A stretch of DNA of 64,000 nucleotides. Origin: Lingula anatina (Eukaryota > Brachiopoda > Lingulata > Lingulida > Lingulidae). Below the pieces are notes generated by a model, which saw nothing but the letters and a program-made list of their open reading frames with translations, was not told where the DNA came from and did not search any database. The stretch spans positions 1-64,000 of the forward strand of contig NW_019775515.1 in NCBI RefSeq assembly GCF_001039355.2, written 5' to 3'. Each line of letters opens with the position of its first letter. The stretch's first letter is position 1. The position numbers and the translations under genes were made by a program. Below are positions 9,471 to 22,502 of the stretch, in pieces.

Positions 9471-10186
9471 GTTTGGTTTCTCTGATTGTTAGTTATATAT
9501 TATTTATTTATATTATGCATTATATATTATACATTATTTACCAGTCACACGTACACTGTACCAGTACCTCAGATCTATAAATATTGGTGGCTGGAGCAGA
9601 GACAAGAGGCTCCAAAGCCACAGATCAAGAAACCTTACAGATCTATTTGGAAAGTCTATTAACTTTGTATTATAGGCCAACTATTGGCAATATATTAAAC
9701 CCACTGGTATGTCAAAAGTACAAATGTTATTAGTTGAATTTAATTAGTTAAAAGTGGGTTATCAGTGGTAAGTTGGACAAACAATAACGAGTTAAACTGT
9801 TTGGGATGGTCCTAATACTGCAGCTTTGAAGTTATACTAATGTAAAGGATAAGCTGAGTTTAACAACTTGAGATGACCAGTGCATTTGATGACCATAAAG
9901 AGTGACCGTTCGATTCATGCATCATAATGACAATATCCTGTAGAATTGGAATAGACATGATTTGTTATCTAATTTAAACTCTATGAAGTTATAGTGATGA
10001 TCAGTAAAAGTGAATTAGTACTATTATATTATTGTAGCAATGGTCATTTGTTTTGTGTCCATGTCATTTATAAAATGAACATGTAATAATTGTAGCAAGA
10101 GGTTATTTATCATAGGAGCACAGTGCCTCTTGTAGCCATGGCAGAAGTTTTGATAAATTATACAAAAGATAATAATAATAATAATG

Positions 10187-10219
<33 letters not shown>

Positions 10220-11998
10220 GAATATAAAAATGAATTGAGTATACAAATTAATATAGAAGACAAACTGAATACGTTTTCAACCAGTTTAAATTTCAAATTT
10301 TCACACTAACCATCACCAGGCTGTAACTGGAAAACACTGATTTTTTTTGTGTGTGTGTGTTTGTGTGTGTCAAGCTGTATTTTTGTTTAAGATCAAATTT
10401 GCTGGGTATTATTAATAAGGCAACTTCCTTTTATAAATCAGTGTGATTGGATTATGTGTTATTTATTGATTTAGTTATTTGTTTGTTTTTTAAATATTTT
10501 TGCAGTTTGATGTCTGTATATTTGCCAGCTTTGCTGTCTGTTTACTAGTTTAGTGCTGTTTTTTTCCTGATCTTATGATTTTCCCACAACAGACTGATTA
10601 ATCCAATCAAAATTACCAATATATGTTTATTTTTTTTCCCCAAACACATACAATTTTCTCCATTTTGCTCCTGTTGAAAAGACACAGTAGCTCATTACTG
10701 TTTGAGAAAAAACATGACATGTGTCTTTTATATATGTGTGTTATTAAATGAAAGGTTTGTTATAAAAGGACATTTTGTGAAGTGAAATTGAAATTATTTC
10801 TGTATGACTGTGTATATATCAGTCAGAAGCATTGAATATTTTGAAAATATTTTAAAAGATAAATATCCAGTTGTGCAAAATGTGTTTCAATAATTAGGTA
10901 ATCATTGACAAAGCTAGTTAGAAACCGCAATGGAACTGCATGTTCAGTAAGATAAAATAAATGATAGGACTGTAATTATGAAGGCTCTTCCAGTGTAATG
11001 ACAAAATAGAAAATAACTCGAGAATAAAGAAAGCTGGTGGCATGTGGGGAGATGACAGATTCATACCACAAAATAGGGAATTAAACTACTTAATGCTTGT
11101 CCGCACCTTGGTTCTGCCCCAGGGTATTGTGATTAAATACTGCCCTATTACTTCCAGCTTTACAGGGGGAAATAAAAACTTATTCCCACTTGAGAAAAAA
11201 ACCAAATCTTGGCACTGGTTGATCCTAAATAAAAGCTCCCCGAGGTTAAATGTTGATATCTTGTTGGTTTTTTTAAAAATCCCTTGAGAAGATTTGCGGC
11301 TTATCAGATCTAATTGAAAGTTGGTATAATAAAAGTGAACATGTGTATTTTGAGAGCCACTGTGCTGGGAAGCAATTTTAGCAGTGATAGATATGGGAGC
11401 CTCAAAACTGGCGCAGGGAGAAAAAAATCAATACCAATTACCCCAGTTGATATCTTTGAACTGCAGCTCTCTCGACATTAAAGCATTTGCTGCGAGATTA
11501 CGCCACAAAGTTTGATCAAACTGCACTCTTCAGTTTTAAAAATCCATACTTTGTTATACAAATTAGGGCTGCTGAATTGTTTCCATAAGATTGCCTATTA
11601 ACATTGAACTTCAAATTAACAAACTACAGGGTATCTTGGTAAAAATGTTATTAGTGTTTGTTGATTTTAATCGCTTGACAGAAGAAAATGTACACTCTGC
11701 CAGCCAGCTTACTTTGATTGAATACAGGTTTATTTTACAAACTAAGTCTTTATGGACAGATTCTTTCAAGGTCTATAAACGCTTCCAATTTGGTGAATTT
11801 GCATGCCTGCAGTTAAATTTCACTGTGCCTGTGGCATTTTTTTAAATCTAGATATAGCTAGGTTATTTTCCTCAAAGTTAGTTTCTTATAGCCACCACTT
11901 TTAAATCAATATATCAAACCATTGCTAAGATGTACAGTAGTTGCTATCCAGTGGGTAGTGATTGCAGCATTACAGTAGCATCCTCCTTTAGGTATCAG
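9471..11998. other. Non-coding stretch up to the assembly gap, possible intron
   Basis: No exon can be supported. The stretch holds an AAT microsatellite (10169-10217), a GT tract (10347-10370) and AT-rich DNA. Small frames at 11042-11287 and 11591-11845 match nothing known. Confidence 0.55.
10169..10217. repeat. (AAT)n microsatellite
   Basis: AAT trinucleotides with one GAT interruption. Confidence 0.9.
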
Positions 11999-12255
11999 NN
12001 NNNNNNNNNNNNNNNNNNNNNNNNNNNNNNNNNNNNNNNNNNNNNNNNNNNNNNNNNNNNNNNNNNNNNNNNNNNNNNNNNNNNNNNNNNNNNNNNNNNN
12101 NNNNNNNNNNNNNNNNNNNNNNNNNNNNNNNNNNNNNNNNNNNNNNNNNNNNNNNNNNNNNNNNNNNNNNNNNNNNNNNNNNNNNNNNNNNNNNNNNNNN
12201 NNNNNNNNNNNNNNNNNNNNNNNNNNNNNNNNNNNNNNNNNNNNNNNNNNNNNNN
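11999..12255. other. Assembly gap (257 N)
   Basis: Unknown bases. Frames that appear to cross it are meaningless. Confidence 0.99.
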
Positions 12256-13551
12256 AAAAATAAAAAAAGAATGTTATCCAGCCCCTTTGATAAGTTCCGT
12301 AAGAGTTTGCAAACAAATTGTCACATTTATTATGGAACCTAATGTCAATATGCCAAGTTTTCTAGAAATTAGTCCGGGCGGCGTATGGACAGTATTGACA
12401 CCCTGTCCATACTGCTTCATTCATTTATCTCACATTCTGGGAAGAGTTCAAGTTTTCTGTCCAGAATCATCAACATGTTTCCAATGGAGTCTGTCAGTTG
12501 ATTTGATTTGATAGAAATAAATGGTGGCAGATTGTTGTGTGTCCTGACTGGTGAGGTGGTAGAATATGTCTATAGGTTGAAAGGAATGAAGTACTGTTGC
12601 TGATGGTGAGAGTGTGTATGTGTGTGGGAGAGAGAGAGGGGGAGAGAGAGAGAGAGGGAGGGGAAAAAGAGAGGGGGGGGAAGAGAGGAAGAGGCAGAGA
12701 AAGAGAGAGAGAAGGAGAGAGAGGAAGAGAGAGCAGGGAGAGAAGGGGAATCAGCAGAATTATAGAAGTGACAGTTGATAGAGAGTGAAATTTCTTCAAA
12801 CATTATGACCTTGATCATCATCTCAACAATTATTAATAATTTTATATTGTGTTAGGTGTGACTGCTGCAGTACAACCAGTCACAATCCAGCTTAACATTA
12901 GGTGAATGCCATGTTTCCAGTCCAGTTGTGATGACAGAACTAAGTACATGGTTTTCCACCAGACCTTGTTATAATGGTTTCTAACCACATTAAGCCCTTC
13001 CAATCTCTCTATTGTCCCACTTACCTCCACTGTAATTAAGACTTGCCATTTGCTGTTACACTTAATTCCTATGGTAATTGCTTAGATGTGTACTAAGTTA
13101 AAGCATCATAACTTGACTGGAAACACATCCCCATGAAAGTTATTATGGCCAGTGACCCATATAACATTGCAATTACACTTTTCCATTTCATTGTCCCAAA
13201 GACCTAGATTACTGAACTTTTATTGATGGCAAGGACAATGCAGAATTATCCACGACTTTTCATATCCTGCTGTTTCACTTTGTGCTCACAGAATGAAATG
13301 CGGTTAAGTTTTCTGACTCAGTTTGTGGTCAAGGAAACTTGTTATGTGAGAGGCGAGGCATCATTTTATTCAGTTGTTTAGGTGAAGGCTAGCTAGGTTA
13401 GCTGAGGTAGGTGCTGCCTAATTTCTTGAGGTTGATGTGTGAAGATCCTGAACTCAGATGACAGAGAAGTGTTGCTAGGGTATATTAATAAATAACATGG
13501 CATTTATCTTGCTACTGACAAATATTGTCTTTGCTTAAAGACAACCACTAA
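12256..13551. other. Non-coding stretch with GA tract and a small hairpin
   Basis: No gene is recognised. A perfect 10-bp stem GTATGGACAG / CTGTCCATAC with a 10-base loop lies at 12383-12412. A long GA-rich tract follows at 12627-12750; the frames found on both strands there are simple-repeat artefacts. Confidence 0.6.
12627..12750. repeat. GA-rich purine tract
   Basis: About 124 bases of G and A with only a few other bases, made of GAGA and GGGGA words. Purine-only strands of this length can adopt triplex structures; that is general knowledge, not shown here. Confidence 0.9.
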
Positions 13552-13775
13552 GGGTGCATTCCCAGAGATTTAGATCGATCCAGAAATTTAGATTTAGATC
13601 GACCTAATTCCCTTGGGGTTCACACTAAATTGCAGTCTGTTGAGGGCACCATAGTTAATTACCCTCCTTACAGCTTTAAGTAGACGGGACAGACACTTAA
13701 GCCGGCTAAGCTGACAGTAATCTAGTGAGACTCCCCAGAGGGATAGATCGATCTAAAATCTATGGGAATGGGGTC
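13552..13775. mobile_element. Short MITE, family M (copy 2)
   Basis: A 224-bp relative of the elements at 8172 and 24730. The left end reads GGGTGCATTCCCAGAGATTT; the right end read inward is GACCCCATTCCCATAGATTT. It is flanked by TAA on both sides (13549-13551 and 13776-13778), a 3-bp TWA target duplication as in PIF/Harbinger elements. The internal GACAGTAATCTAGTGAGACT is shared with the other copies. Non-coding. Confidence 0.85.
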
Positions 13776-13895
13776 TAAGATATAAGTATATGAAATTAGT
13801 TTATTGGAATATACTGGCGAACTATGAAACATTATATTGACCTTTATTGACTTGATTATATGTAATTATTTGATTGTCTTTTTCATTTTAGGATG

Positions 13896-13925
13896 TATTT
13901 TTATTATTTTATTTTATTTTATTTT
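13896..13925. repeat. (TTTTA)n microsatellite
   Basis: Six or so TTTTA/TTTTG units. Confidence 0.75.
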
Positions 13926-14249
13926 GTTTTGCTTAATTTTTTGTGAGACAGAAAAAAATAATGACTAGACTTACAGTACATCTGGATTTGTCAATATTGT
14001 TTGAATCATTTCTAATCTAATTATGTTAGTTGCCTTTACTTCTACCTAAACAACATCTGATATTGAGAAGTGGCACCAGTGTGAGAGATAGTGTATGTAT
14101 GTGTGGAGAATGCTTGAATCTGGAGGGTTGGCAACTCGGATATATCTCATCATCTGCAGAACTTGGCAGGAATTAATTGTTTCCTGCAAATCGTAAGTAA
14201 TTGATTGAGTCACAGTACCAAGTGGTCCACCCACACACACTTAGTTTTA

Positions 14250-14460
14250 GGGCGCATTCCCATAGATTTTAGATCGATCTATCCCCATGGGGAGTCTCAC
14301 TAGATTACTGTCAGATAATCTGGCTTAAATGTCCCTCCCGCCTACCAGAAGCTGTAAGAGGATTAACTGCTGTGCACGGTTGGCTGACTGCAATTTAGCG
14401 TGAACCCCAGGGAGTTGGGTCGATCTAGTAAGATCGATATAAATCTCTGGGAATGCCCTC
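14250..14460. mobile_element. Short MITE, family M (copy 3, reverse orientation)
   Basis: A 211-bp element flanked by TTA on both sides (14247-14249 and 14461-14463). The left end is GGGCGCATTCCCATAGATTT; the right end read inward is GAGGGCATTCCCAGAGATTT. The interior AGTCTCACTAGATTACTGTC is the reverse complement of the other copies, so it is inverted relative to them. Its right target TTA is also the left flank of the next element. Confidence 0.85.
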
Positions 14461-14463
14461 TTA

Positions 14464-14664
14464 GACCCTATTCTCAGATCGATCTAGCAGGATCAACCCA
14501 TCTCCGAAAGGATTCTTAAGCTGCTAAATGATAGTTTATTATCCACAAACAGGTTCAGTAGGTGTACTTGACATCAGAGTCACTGAAGCTGAATGTAATT
14601 TAGCGAAAAACCCCTCAGAGATGGGTCAGTCCTGCTAGATCGATCTGGGTATTGGAACGGGGTC
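14464..14664. mobile_element. Short MITE, family N (copy 1), abutting the previous element
   Basis: A 201-bp element. The left end is GACCCTATTCTCAGATCGAT; the right end read inward is GACCCCGTTCCAATACCCAG. Subterminal inverted words are GGATCAACCCATCTCCGAAA on the left and its counterpart CAGAGATGGGTCAGTCCTGC on the right. It shares the GATCGATCT and terminal GACCC style with family M but has a different core (CAGTAGGTGTACTTGACATC). It is related to the element at 60926-61174. Non-coding. Confidence 0.75.
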
Positions 14665-17600
14665 TAATTCTTTCATATCAAAAGGCAGATGTATAAATCT
14701 TCTGGTACCTGGCCTTTCTGTCATATTCTTTTATATTAAAAGTTTCTGTTCAGCGGAGAAGCAGATTGTTAATCTCTATACAGAGAAAAGGGGTTTAGAA
14801 ATTCACTGTAGATGTTTTTTATAAGTCTGTTTTTATCCCTGTGTGAGTTAATGAAAAACATCTCCTTACCAAAGTGAAATTGTTTAGACATGAACTGAGC
14901 TGATTCAGTTTTTGAATTTCTCTTGACCTTAAGATTAATGAAGAATTTATCAAATTCTAAGCCAGTTTACTTCCTTTTCCGAAGACAGCTAAAAGTGGAG
15001 TCAGAGTACACCACTGGTCAAGCCATTTCTCACAGGTCAGTGGGTCTGTAGGTGGACAATATTGGTCTCACTTATTAGACTGACCTCTGACACCTCAAGT
15101 CTTGAACCAAGTGGGCTCAGATTTTAATAACTTTTATCAAAAATTTTAGAATAGACTTCTGTGTCCCCTTTTCATATATGTTACAGTATTTTAAGTCATA
15201 AGATGATAGTTGGAGTTGCAAATGCCAGTCCATGTAGCAGAACTCTGAGGAACAAAACAAATGTTATTTCTTAGCTAATGTATAATCATCATTCCAGTAA
15301 TTTCAAAGTGGTGGGTAGGGGTACTTGTGCCAAAAAAGTGGACCTTTTAAATACCCCCTTAGTTGGTAAACTTGATAAATTGTTTGGATCAAACCATGAT
15401 TTGGATCAGATTTTTTCAGACCTAATGGCGATTATTTAAACCCCCTCAACATCAAAACCTACAGAATATTCTCTAAATATCTTTTATCACAATAATCTCC
15501 ATCATGTCTGATAGTAATCTGCTGTTATTAAGTTGATTTAAACAAGCTTTACCTTAGAGATTTTTCTCAATGCGCCCTGGGGAGTGAGTTTGAAGTGAGA
15601 AAATTTCCAGTAACATATAATTATTTCCAGAAATATTTTCAATTAAAGAAGGGAAAATGATCAACTACTACTCAGAATGCCTCAAGAAAACAATTTATGC
15701 TTTGGTCAATCTATTGCTAGCTTCATAGTATTTATAGAAACTGTGTCTTATTTTTCTTAAAAGTAATTATTTTCTAGGCTGGTAGCCAGATGTAGAACAG
15801 TGAAGAAGCAAATTTAGCTGTTCCTACAAATCTGTTCCACAGGGCCTAGTTCACTGCTGTATATATAATTGATTATCAAAAAGAAAAATGTACAGGGGGG
15901 CTTTGGAGAAAGACATGCTGGATGTTATGCAGAGTTTGTGAATCAGCCATCAGGTGTTAGAAGAAAATGATCACTATGATTCTGACACATTTTTGAACAT
16001 CTATACTAGTAACAGTATACTCGGGGGGGAAATGAAATGAAGAAATAAGAACTATCAGGGTTAAGGTTGAGCACATATGCCATAGACCTGTAGAAAACAT
16101 GTATACCAAATGGCATGGGATTCCACAGAATAATGTTATCAACTAAAAGGTAACAGATCGATATAATACACAGGTGATAATAATTGAAGTGGTTGTGAAG
16201 AAAATTATCACGTTGATGATTCTGACTTATCTCAACACATTGATCATAACAGTTTTTTATATTTTAAATTTTTCTTTTATAATTTTGAATTATGACTATA
16301 TAGCTTGGGGTTCCCTACAGCTGACACAATGTGTAGTTGTGTCTAACTCTTGACATGATAGGATGCTACCTCTTCTCCTTACAAACCAAAGTGAGAAAAA
16401 AACATAGAAAAAAAAAATCTGATATGGGTCATAAAAGAAGATCAAAGACTCTGAGAAGATGCCTTTTCTTGTCTGTTTCAAACTGATTGTTCATTCACAT
16501 CTTTTCTTACAAGATCCTAATGAACTTCAGAGTAAACCACACCGAAGCCATTTAGGAAAGAGACTGAGTACAATAAGTGCTCTTCTCAATATCCTAGAAT
16601 CAAGCACTTCCCCAGGAAGGTTTCCCAGGAATTGATGACGGAGAATTTCCTGGAGAAAGCTGCAGGATGCAGCGGAAGTTCTATGGGATATCCCACAGTG
16701 AGGAGAACTGATAACCTTGTGTAAGAATCTTAATGTGGAATCGATTTCATATTTTCTAAATGAGGTATTAATTGGATGAAAAAGGAATTTGTCTGGAGCC
16801 AGTGGGTGACGTTGCTCATTTTCTTCAGTTTTTTATGAGGCAACAAATGAAAGTTGTTTGTGGAATCTCAGAGTCTTATATGTGTCTCTTTCTTTATTCA
16901 TCCTTCCAAATATCATGTCTTCATTATTCTTCTGTCTCTTTTTTTTCTCTGCACTCCCACCCTCAATCGAGCTCCCCCTCCCATCTCTATCTAAGTATAA
17001 TTCTTAAATATTTGTCTGTCAGTGATTGGTAAGCTTTAGATTAAATCTTTGGCTTGTGAAATCTCCCCCCCCCCCTCTCTCTCTCTCTCGTCTCAATTTT
17101 AATAATTTAGTCACATTTTCTCAATTGTATGGCCAGCAGAGCCTTCACCTACAGGTAAATCGTGTCTAACAGTAATTGCTACAGAACTGCCTTCACATTG
17201 GTAAATGATTCCCCTATGTCATCTGTGCTCCTTGAAGCTGATGAAATGCCGAATATCCCAGATTAGACAAGAAGATGAAAGCTCTAATATACACTGAAAA
17301 TGAAATCAGCTATCCATTTTGTCCGCTGGGTAAAGCTGACAGAATAATTCTTTTTGAAGCACTGCTTGCCTCATTTCCCTCAGTGGGTATTGACTTTCTA
17401 TAGCCTGCACAAACATACTGCTTTACTTCTAGATAACCCTTCACAATCCACTTTTCTCTTCAGATTTCTTTTTCATACAAGTGGCTGCAATGTTTAGCCA
17501 ATTTAAATCCTATCAACAGTTTCCTAGAAGTGCTGTAAAAGTCATGAAATTTTTCTGTCAGGGGTGCCTCAAAATCTGTGATTTGACACTCTGAGAAATA

Positions 17601-18115
17601 CAGGAATATTTATGTATTTTGTGTCTCAATTCATACAGCACTTTCACAGTTGTATCCTGCATATTTAAAGACAATATTACATTTTTTGTCTTGAGAAGTG
17701 AAGATAGGTATAAGAGCCATACATTTTATAGTCTATGGACACAGTATTTCTATCATTTTTCATGGAATCAGTGCATGGTTTTCATGGCTGATATTAAGAT
17801 AAATTTTCTACAAAAGAGGGAACTTGTTGAAAGTTTTTGTAGACAAATTAGTTTATGTTGATTAACCTTACATTAACTGTACTCGATCTAATAAAATCAA
17901 ATTATTTATAACAAGTTAATTGTCATTTAGCACGTCTTATTTAGTTTATTTCAATATGCTTCCATTCCTCTGTTTTTTTTTTCAAGAGAATATAACTCCT
18001 CATGTGTTCACACTTGTATAATTTGTACAATTTCTTCTGAAATTTTACACTGAAACCATAATATACTGTAATAAAAAATGTACAATGACAAAAACTTCAA
18101 AATATTATTCCATAC
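14665..18115. other. Non-coding stretch, nothing firmly recognised
   Basis: No gene is recognised. A block near 16535-16723 has higher GC and an open + frame of about 60 codons ending in TAA, but it has no convincing splice sites or family match. A C/CT tract lies at 17064-17089. Confidence 0.55.
17064..17089. repeat. C-run plus (CT)n
   Basis: A run of C followed by CT dinucleotides. Confidence 0.8.
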
Positions 18116-18173
18116 CTGAACTTTTACTCTGTGGCTTCACTTCTGTAATAGTCTTCTCTTCTTTTTCGTAGAT
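18116..18173 (-). CDS. Possible small internal exon, unknown gene
   Basis: On the minus strand a good acceptor (TGATCTTTTTCTTTCAG) precedes 58 nt that are open in one frame only, reading IYEKEEKTITEVKPQS and on to SSG. A plausible donor TTCAG|GTATGG follows. The product is Lys/Glu-rich, without a recognisable domain. About 130 bp upstream on the same strand is an open stretch (18253-18513, beginning from a TTG) that includes SQEDLYYYLTSVHIHDML and has balanced codon use. I could not find a convincing donor joining the two. The strand is opposite to the exon candidate at 9374, so at least one is false or two genes are involved. Confidence 0.25.
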
Positions 18174-18513
18174 CTGAAAGAAAAAGATCAGTGATTGAAG
18201 TATATATAATGTTGCCCCGTTTACCAATGGGAGTTGTACTAGTTTGTGATAATTAATATATGTAACACATGGTAAGTGCGTCCTGCATGATGACAATTCC
18301 ATGAAACTTCTTTAACAGCTTGTCGTTAGTACAGACTGACACTTGTGAATTGTTCTGTTTAATAAATGTGTCTTGAATTTGAACATACAAGTCCAGCATG
18401 TCGTGTATGTGCACAGACGTTAGATAGTAGTATAAGTCCTCTTGGCTCACAGTGTATGTCACTGTAATTTTCACCGAGTGCACAAAGTGATTTACTTTGA
18501 ATAAAGATTTCAA

Positions 18514-19995
18514 AATGATTTTGTGGGGTTAATTTATCAATGATTTGATGAAAAATTAGCCATAACTTCAGCGACAGCAGACACTATCTGGGGATTACAG
18601 GCATGTTCTGAATGTATCTATATTTTCTAATGACTCGACTGAGAAAAATTATTATTTTTCAACCACAGCAATAGATTCCCACAAGCTGCCCCTGAGGGAT
18701 AGGTTCTCTGGGCAGGTGAAATGGAACCTATTCAGGACTTGAGGGAAAAAATTTCCTTGGTGTTTGATTTCTAAAAATTTCATGAAAAATATAGAAAAGA
18801 ATTTACTTTAATTGCTTTTTATTAGATAAAAGATCTCACTTATTGTTTCCCTGCATTATAATACCAAGAGTAACAGTTGGGCCATTTAATAAAAAAATAT
18901 GTGCACAGTACCAAATCATATAACAGAAAAGTTGGACGTTTAATATACTGTTATAATATAAACAATACTTGACAAGTTGAAGGAAAACCATATATGTCAG
19001 TGCATGCTGAATACCCCTTCCACAACATAAAGTTTAGGATAATTTCCATTTGAAGGAGTGAGGAACTGAAATTTCTTTAAGAATCTGTCAGGAACAAATT
19101 TGATTCAGGTGTCATTGAATATGCAGATGTTTGTAATCTTAGGCAAGGTTCAAGTTCAATGTGGTAGATGTGACAAGCTAGGTTGAGATTGTGCTGGATA
19201 TCTCTAAGGTAGTGTTTAAAACTCTGGCTGATTGTGTTAGCTGTGACAGTGCCATTGTGTTAGGTGTGATTATCTCCTTTACTTTCAATCTTCATTGCTT
19301 TCTCAATCTCCTCCATGGTTACCATAACAGAGATATTTTTCTGTCTGTTTCCAACAACCAGCACACCCACTGCTCAGGAATAAAAAAGGGGACTTGAGGA
19401 ATGTCTGTGATGTGGTTAGCACAGTTAGACACGTCTTGCAGAGAAGGGTTGTAATGAGCAGCCCGGGTGACCTAGTTGTCATGACATAGCATTATACACT
19501 GGGTCAGGTTCACTAAGTTTACATGTGTCACAGCTTGTTGTCCATGTTATGTCGTTGGCACACCTGGTGCGTTCACACATTTGTTCTTAACACGTGGTGC
19601 ATGCACCAAATGTAACATTTTACACCAAGAGTACTCGATCATACCAGATGTGAAGTCCTTATGAGGTAAATTGAACAGAATTTTATCCAGATATTTCCAC
19701 ACATACACTGAGTCATTTATGCAAATGGATGCAGAAGTATGCACACTGAAGGACCCTGGTGGCCGTGCGCCATGTTTTGTACTTATAAGGTGAATGTGGC
19801 AGATTGGTGTCTACTAAGTACTGTAATTATCACACAAATGAATACATGTATTTATACATGTACCAATGCACTCGTCCACTCACTACATGAGAAAATCATA
19901 TTTTATGACTTTGATTAAAGCTTATTTGCCAATTTTAATTAAAACCCATTTAAAAATCACTCTGTTGGAAGACAGATGGATAACATTAAAAACTT
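18514..19995. other. Non-coding stretch, nothing recognised
   Basis: Only short AT-rich frames without recognisable domains. Confidence 0.6.
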
Positions 19996-20161
19996 TGGCC
20001 ACACTACAGCTGATTAACTAGTCCGCAGATCAAATATGGCTGCACCACTTGAATGGCCATTCCACTTGATGCGTATACCCCCCTGGGGAATCTATTTGGT
20101 GTCTACAAGAGGATTAGATGGTAAGCTTTTAGGTGGATTGCCATATTCTGAATGTGGTCTA
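19996..20161. mobile_element. MITE-like element, family C (copy 1)
   Basis: Left end TGGCCACACTACAGCTGATT; right end read inward AGACCACATTCAGAATATGG. The interior has GTCCGCAGATCAAATATGGC near the left and CCCCTGGGGAATCTATTTGG in the middle. The same words, in reverse orientation, recur at 23231-23356 and 59390-59600. A + frame starting in this element resembles a minus frame in the copy at 23.2 kb, which is due to shared transposon sequence, not a protein family. Confidence 0.65.
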
Positions 20162-22502
20162 AGAATTCAAATTCATGGCTGTCAGTTTGTATTGGCGAGA
20201 GGAGCTCTTTATATTATAATTGAAATTGCAAGAAAAGTTACTGCAAATTCAGATAAAGTTATTTCTGTTACCTAATATATCTGGTCAGATTAGTTTAATT
20301 TGATACTAAAACAACTTTTATAATTATTTCACATGTTGAAAAGCCTCATTATTGGCAGTAATTGCTGTACATATTACCTTGATTGTTAATAACCAGACAG
20401 AATCACAGAACACATCTTGATTAAAACTATGATTATACAATAATATTATGGTAGGAAGTGATTAAAACTATGATTATACAATATGGCAGGAAGTGACTTT
20501 TTAATGATCACGCGGAAGAGATGATATGCTCTGGGTAAAAAAAGGTTGAACTTTTATGATGAAGTATAGTTTTCTTCACTTGTTCTTGTCTGTCAAAACT
20601 GAATTGATTATAGCTACTCGCAGTTATTTTTTCTTGACATAAATGAAAATCCTTATTTTGGGTGAAATTGCAAATGAAGCCTTTTCCATCTTTGAACCTT
20701 AAATTTGATTTGTATTTACAGGACTTGAGCCTCTGCGGGAGGTCACATGATATGTCACATGATATGTGAGCAGACGACAGGTGCCTAATGTTTAAAACAA
20801 AAGTGTTCACTGGGAGTATGGTTGTTTTAGTTTGTTTGCTCATGGGAAAGGATATTTATTTTTAGAGTTATTGGATTAAAACTAAACAACCTGTTACTTA
20901 GCTTGCCATCTTTCAACAACTAGATCAGATGAATTATTGGATGTAATTTGTATATAAATTCTTTTTTTATACTGATTTGAAAAATCTTTAAATATATTCT
21001 ACAAAGATATGAATGGTGTTTCAACAATTAAGAGTGAATATAAACTTCAAAACTGATCTCCAGAATCTGGCTAACAAGACCCCCCCCCTTTCTCGCTCTC
21101 TCTCTCCCTCTTTCTCTCTCTCTGTAGGTATAGAGAAAGACCTGCTTAATAAGACTGACTAAGTGAAACGTTATAAAGAAACAAAATGGTTTGATATTGG
21201 ACAATTTTATGGTTTTTATTTTTATATGTTTTTATGTTTATATTTTCCCAGTAGCTATCTGGCCCTAATATCTTATCCGCCTGACCTCTTTATTTTTCTT
21301 TTTACATCTTGCTGTACAGTACAGTTGTTATCTTGATAACAAATGTACATTTTGGACAAAAAAAAAAAAGAATTTCCTATATGAAACAACAATTTTCCCA
21401 TGCTAACCAATGGTTAATGAATCTGTTCCAACATTCAAAGTTAGTCCTTGGATATTTCTTTTTTTTTTTCAGAGTAGGAGATATGTTGATTGTTTTCAAC
21501 ATAATTTTCATTAATGAAAAGATTTTTCCTTTTCAATCTCATTGACATCCAAGAACATTTGCAATCAGTGGCACAAGTAGTTGTAAACAAAGCCCTACAT
21601 GTTCGTATAGCACTCGTTAACTTGTACTTTTATCTTGTCACAACTGTGTAAGTACCCAGAATGAAGTGTTTACTACTTGTAGGAAAGCCACCAGTACAAG
21701 AGTTGCCTTAATAGATACTTTCTCAGGAAAACAGCTTGATTTTGATCCTTACCACTACACGCAGGCTGAGGAATGTGGAAACTGGGCAGAAACAAGACGT
21801 GGTTCTAAGAAGTTCCAGTGCGTACTTACGGTGTGTGTTGGAATGAAGGATATACTGGAGAGATGATTGGGTCTGGGTTGATATTTAAGCCAAAAATGAG
21901 CCGATATTTGTAACCTGAAGTCAAGTGGAGGGCAGACATTGTAGATCAAGTAAAAAGGTGATCATTCTAAGAATTACACAGAGGGTAAATTTGAGCAACT
22001 GTCTTGAGTAGTCTTTTTAGACCACTTGAAATGTTCTCATAAGGTTTTGGCAAACTGTGAATGAAGTTTTTCGGTTTCTTGCAAAAAGCGTTTCTGTTTG
22101 TGAAGGATTTTTGTCAGTTTGAAATGAATGGTGTCTGAAATATTGGACAATTTTTTTTTCTTGGTGAGAGAGATTTTTGCCAAATCTAGTTCAGTTTTAA
22201 GAATGATGTGTTTTTTTTCTTCAGTCAACACAGCTGATGAAATTCTCTATCTAGTTCAGTTTTATTTGCAAGAGATATGAACACAGTATATTACCTATAC
22301 AAACATATTATATATACACTTTACCTCTACATAAGTTTATGTCCCTAATCATTGTTTTAAGTAAATTATTCAACAAAAGGTCGCTGCAATATGTCAATTT
22401 ACTAGCACAGTTGCTTGGAAAACATACTGTGGACCTACCAGATTAATTGGAGACAGACTAATTATAAATTGGAAAGAAGCAAAATGATTTGATAAGAAGT
22501 TT
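20162..22502. other. Non-coding stretch with small duplication
   Basis: No gene is recognised. A 35-40-bp direct duplication (GATTAAAACTATGATTATAC, twice) lies at 20419-20494. A C-run and CT tract lies at 21079-21124. Two open frames (20508-20843 minus, 21666-21866 plus) have no recognisable domain. Confidence 0.55.

Noticed and set aside
11906-12511. Long frames on both strands near 12 kb
   Set aside because: They run through 257 unknown bases, so their length is not real.
12494-12821. Ser/Pro/Leu-rich and Glu/Arg-rich frames near 12.6 kb
   Set aside because: They translate a GA-rich tract on both strands; simple-sequence artefact.
16535-16723. GC-raised open + frame of about 60 codons
   Set aside because: No in-frame start, no good acceptor, no recognisable domain; kept only as a note on base composition.
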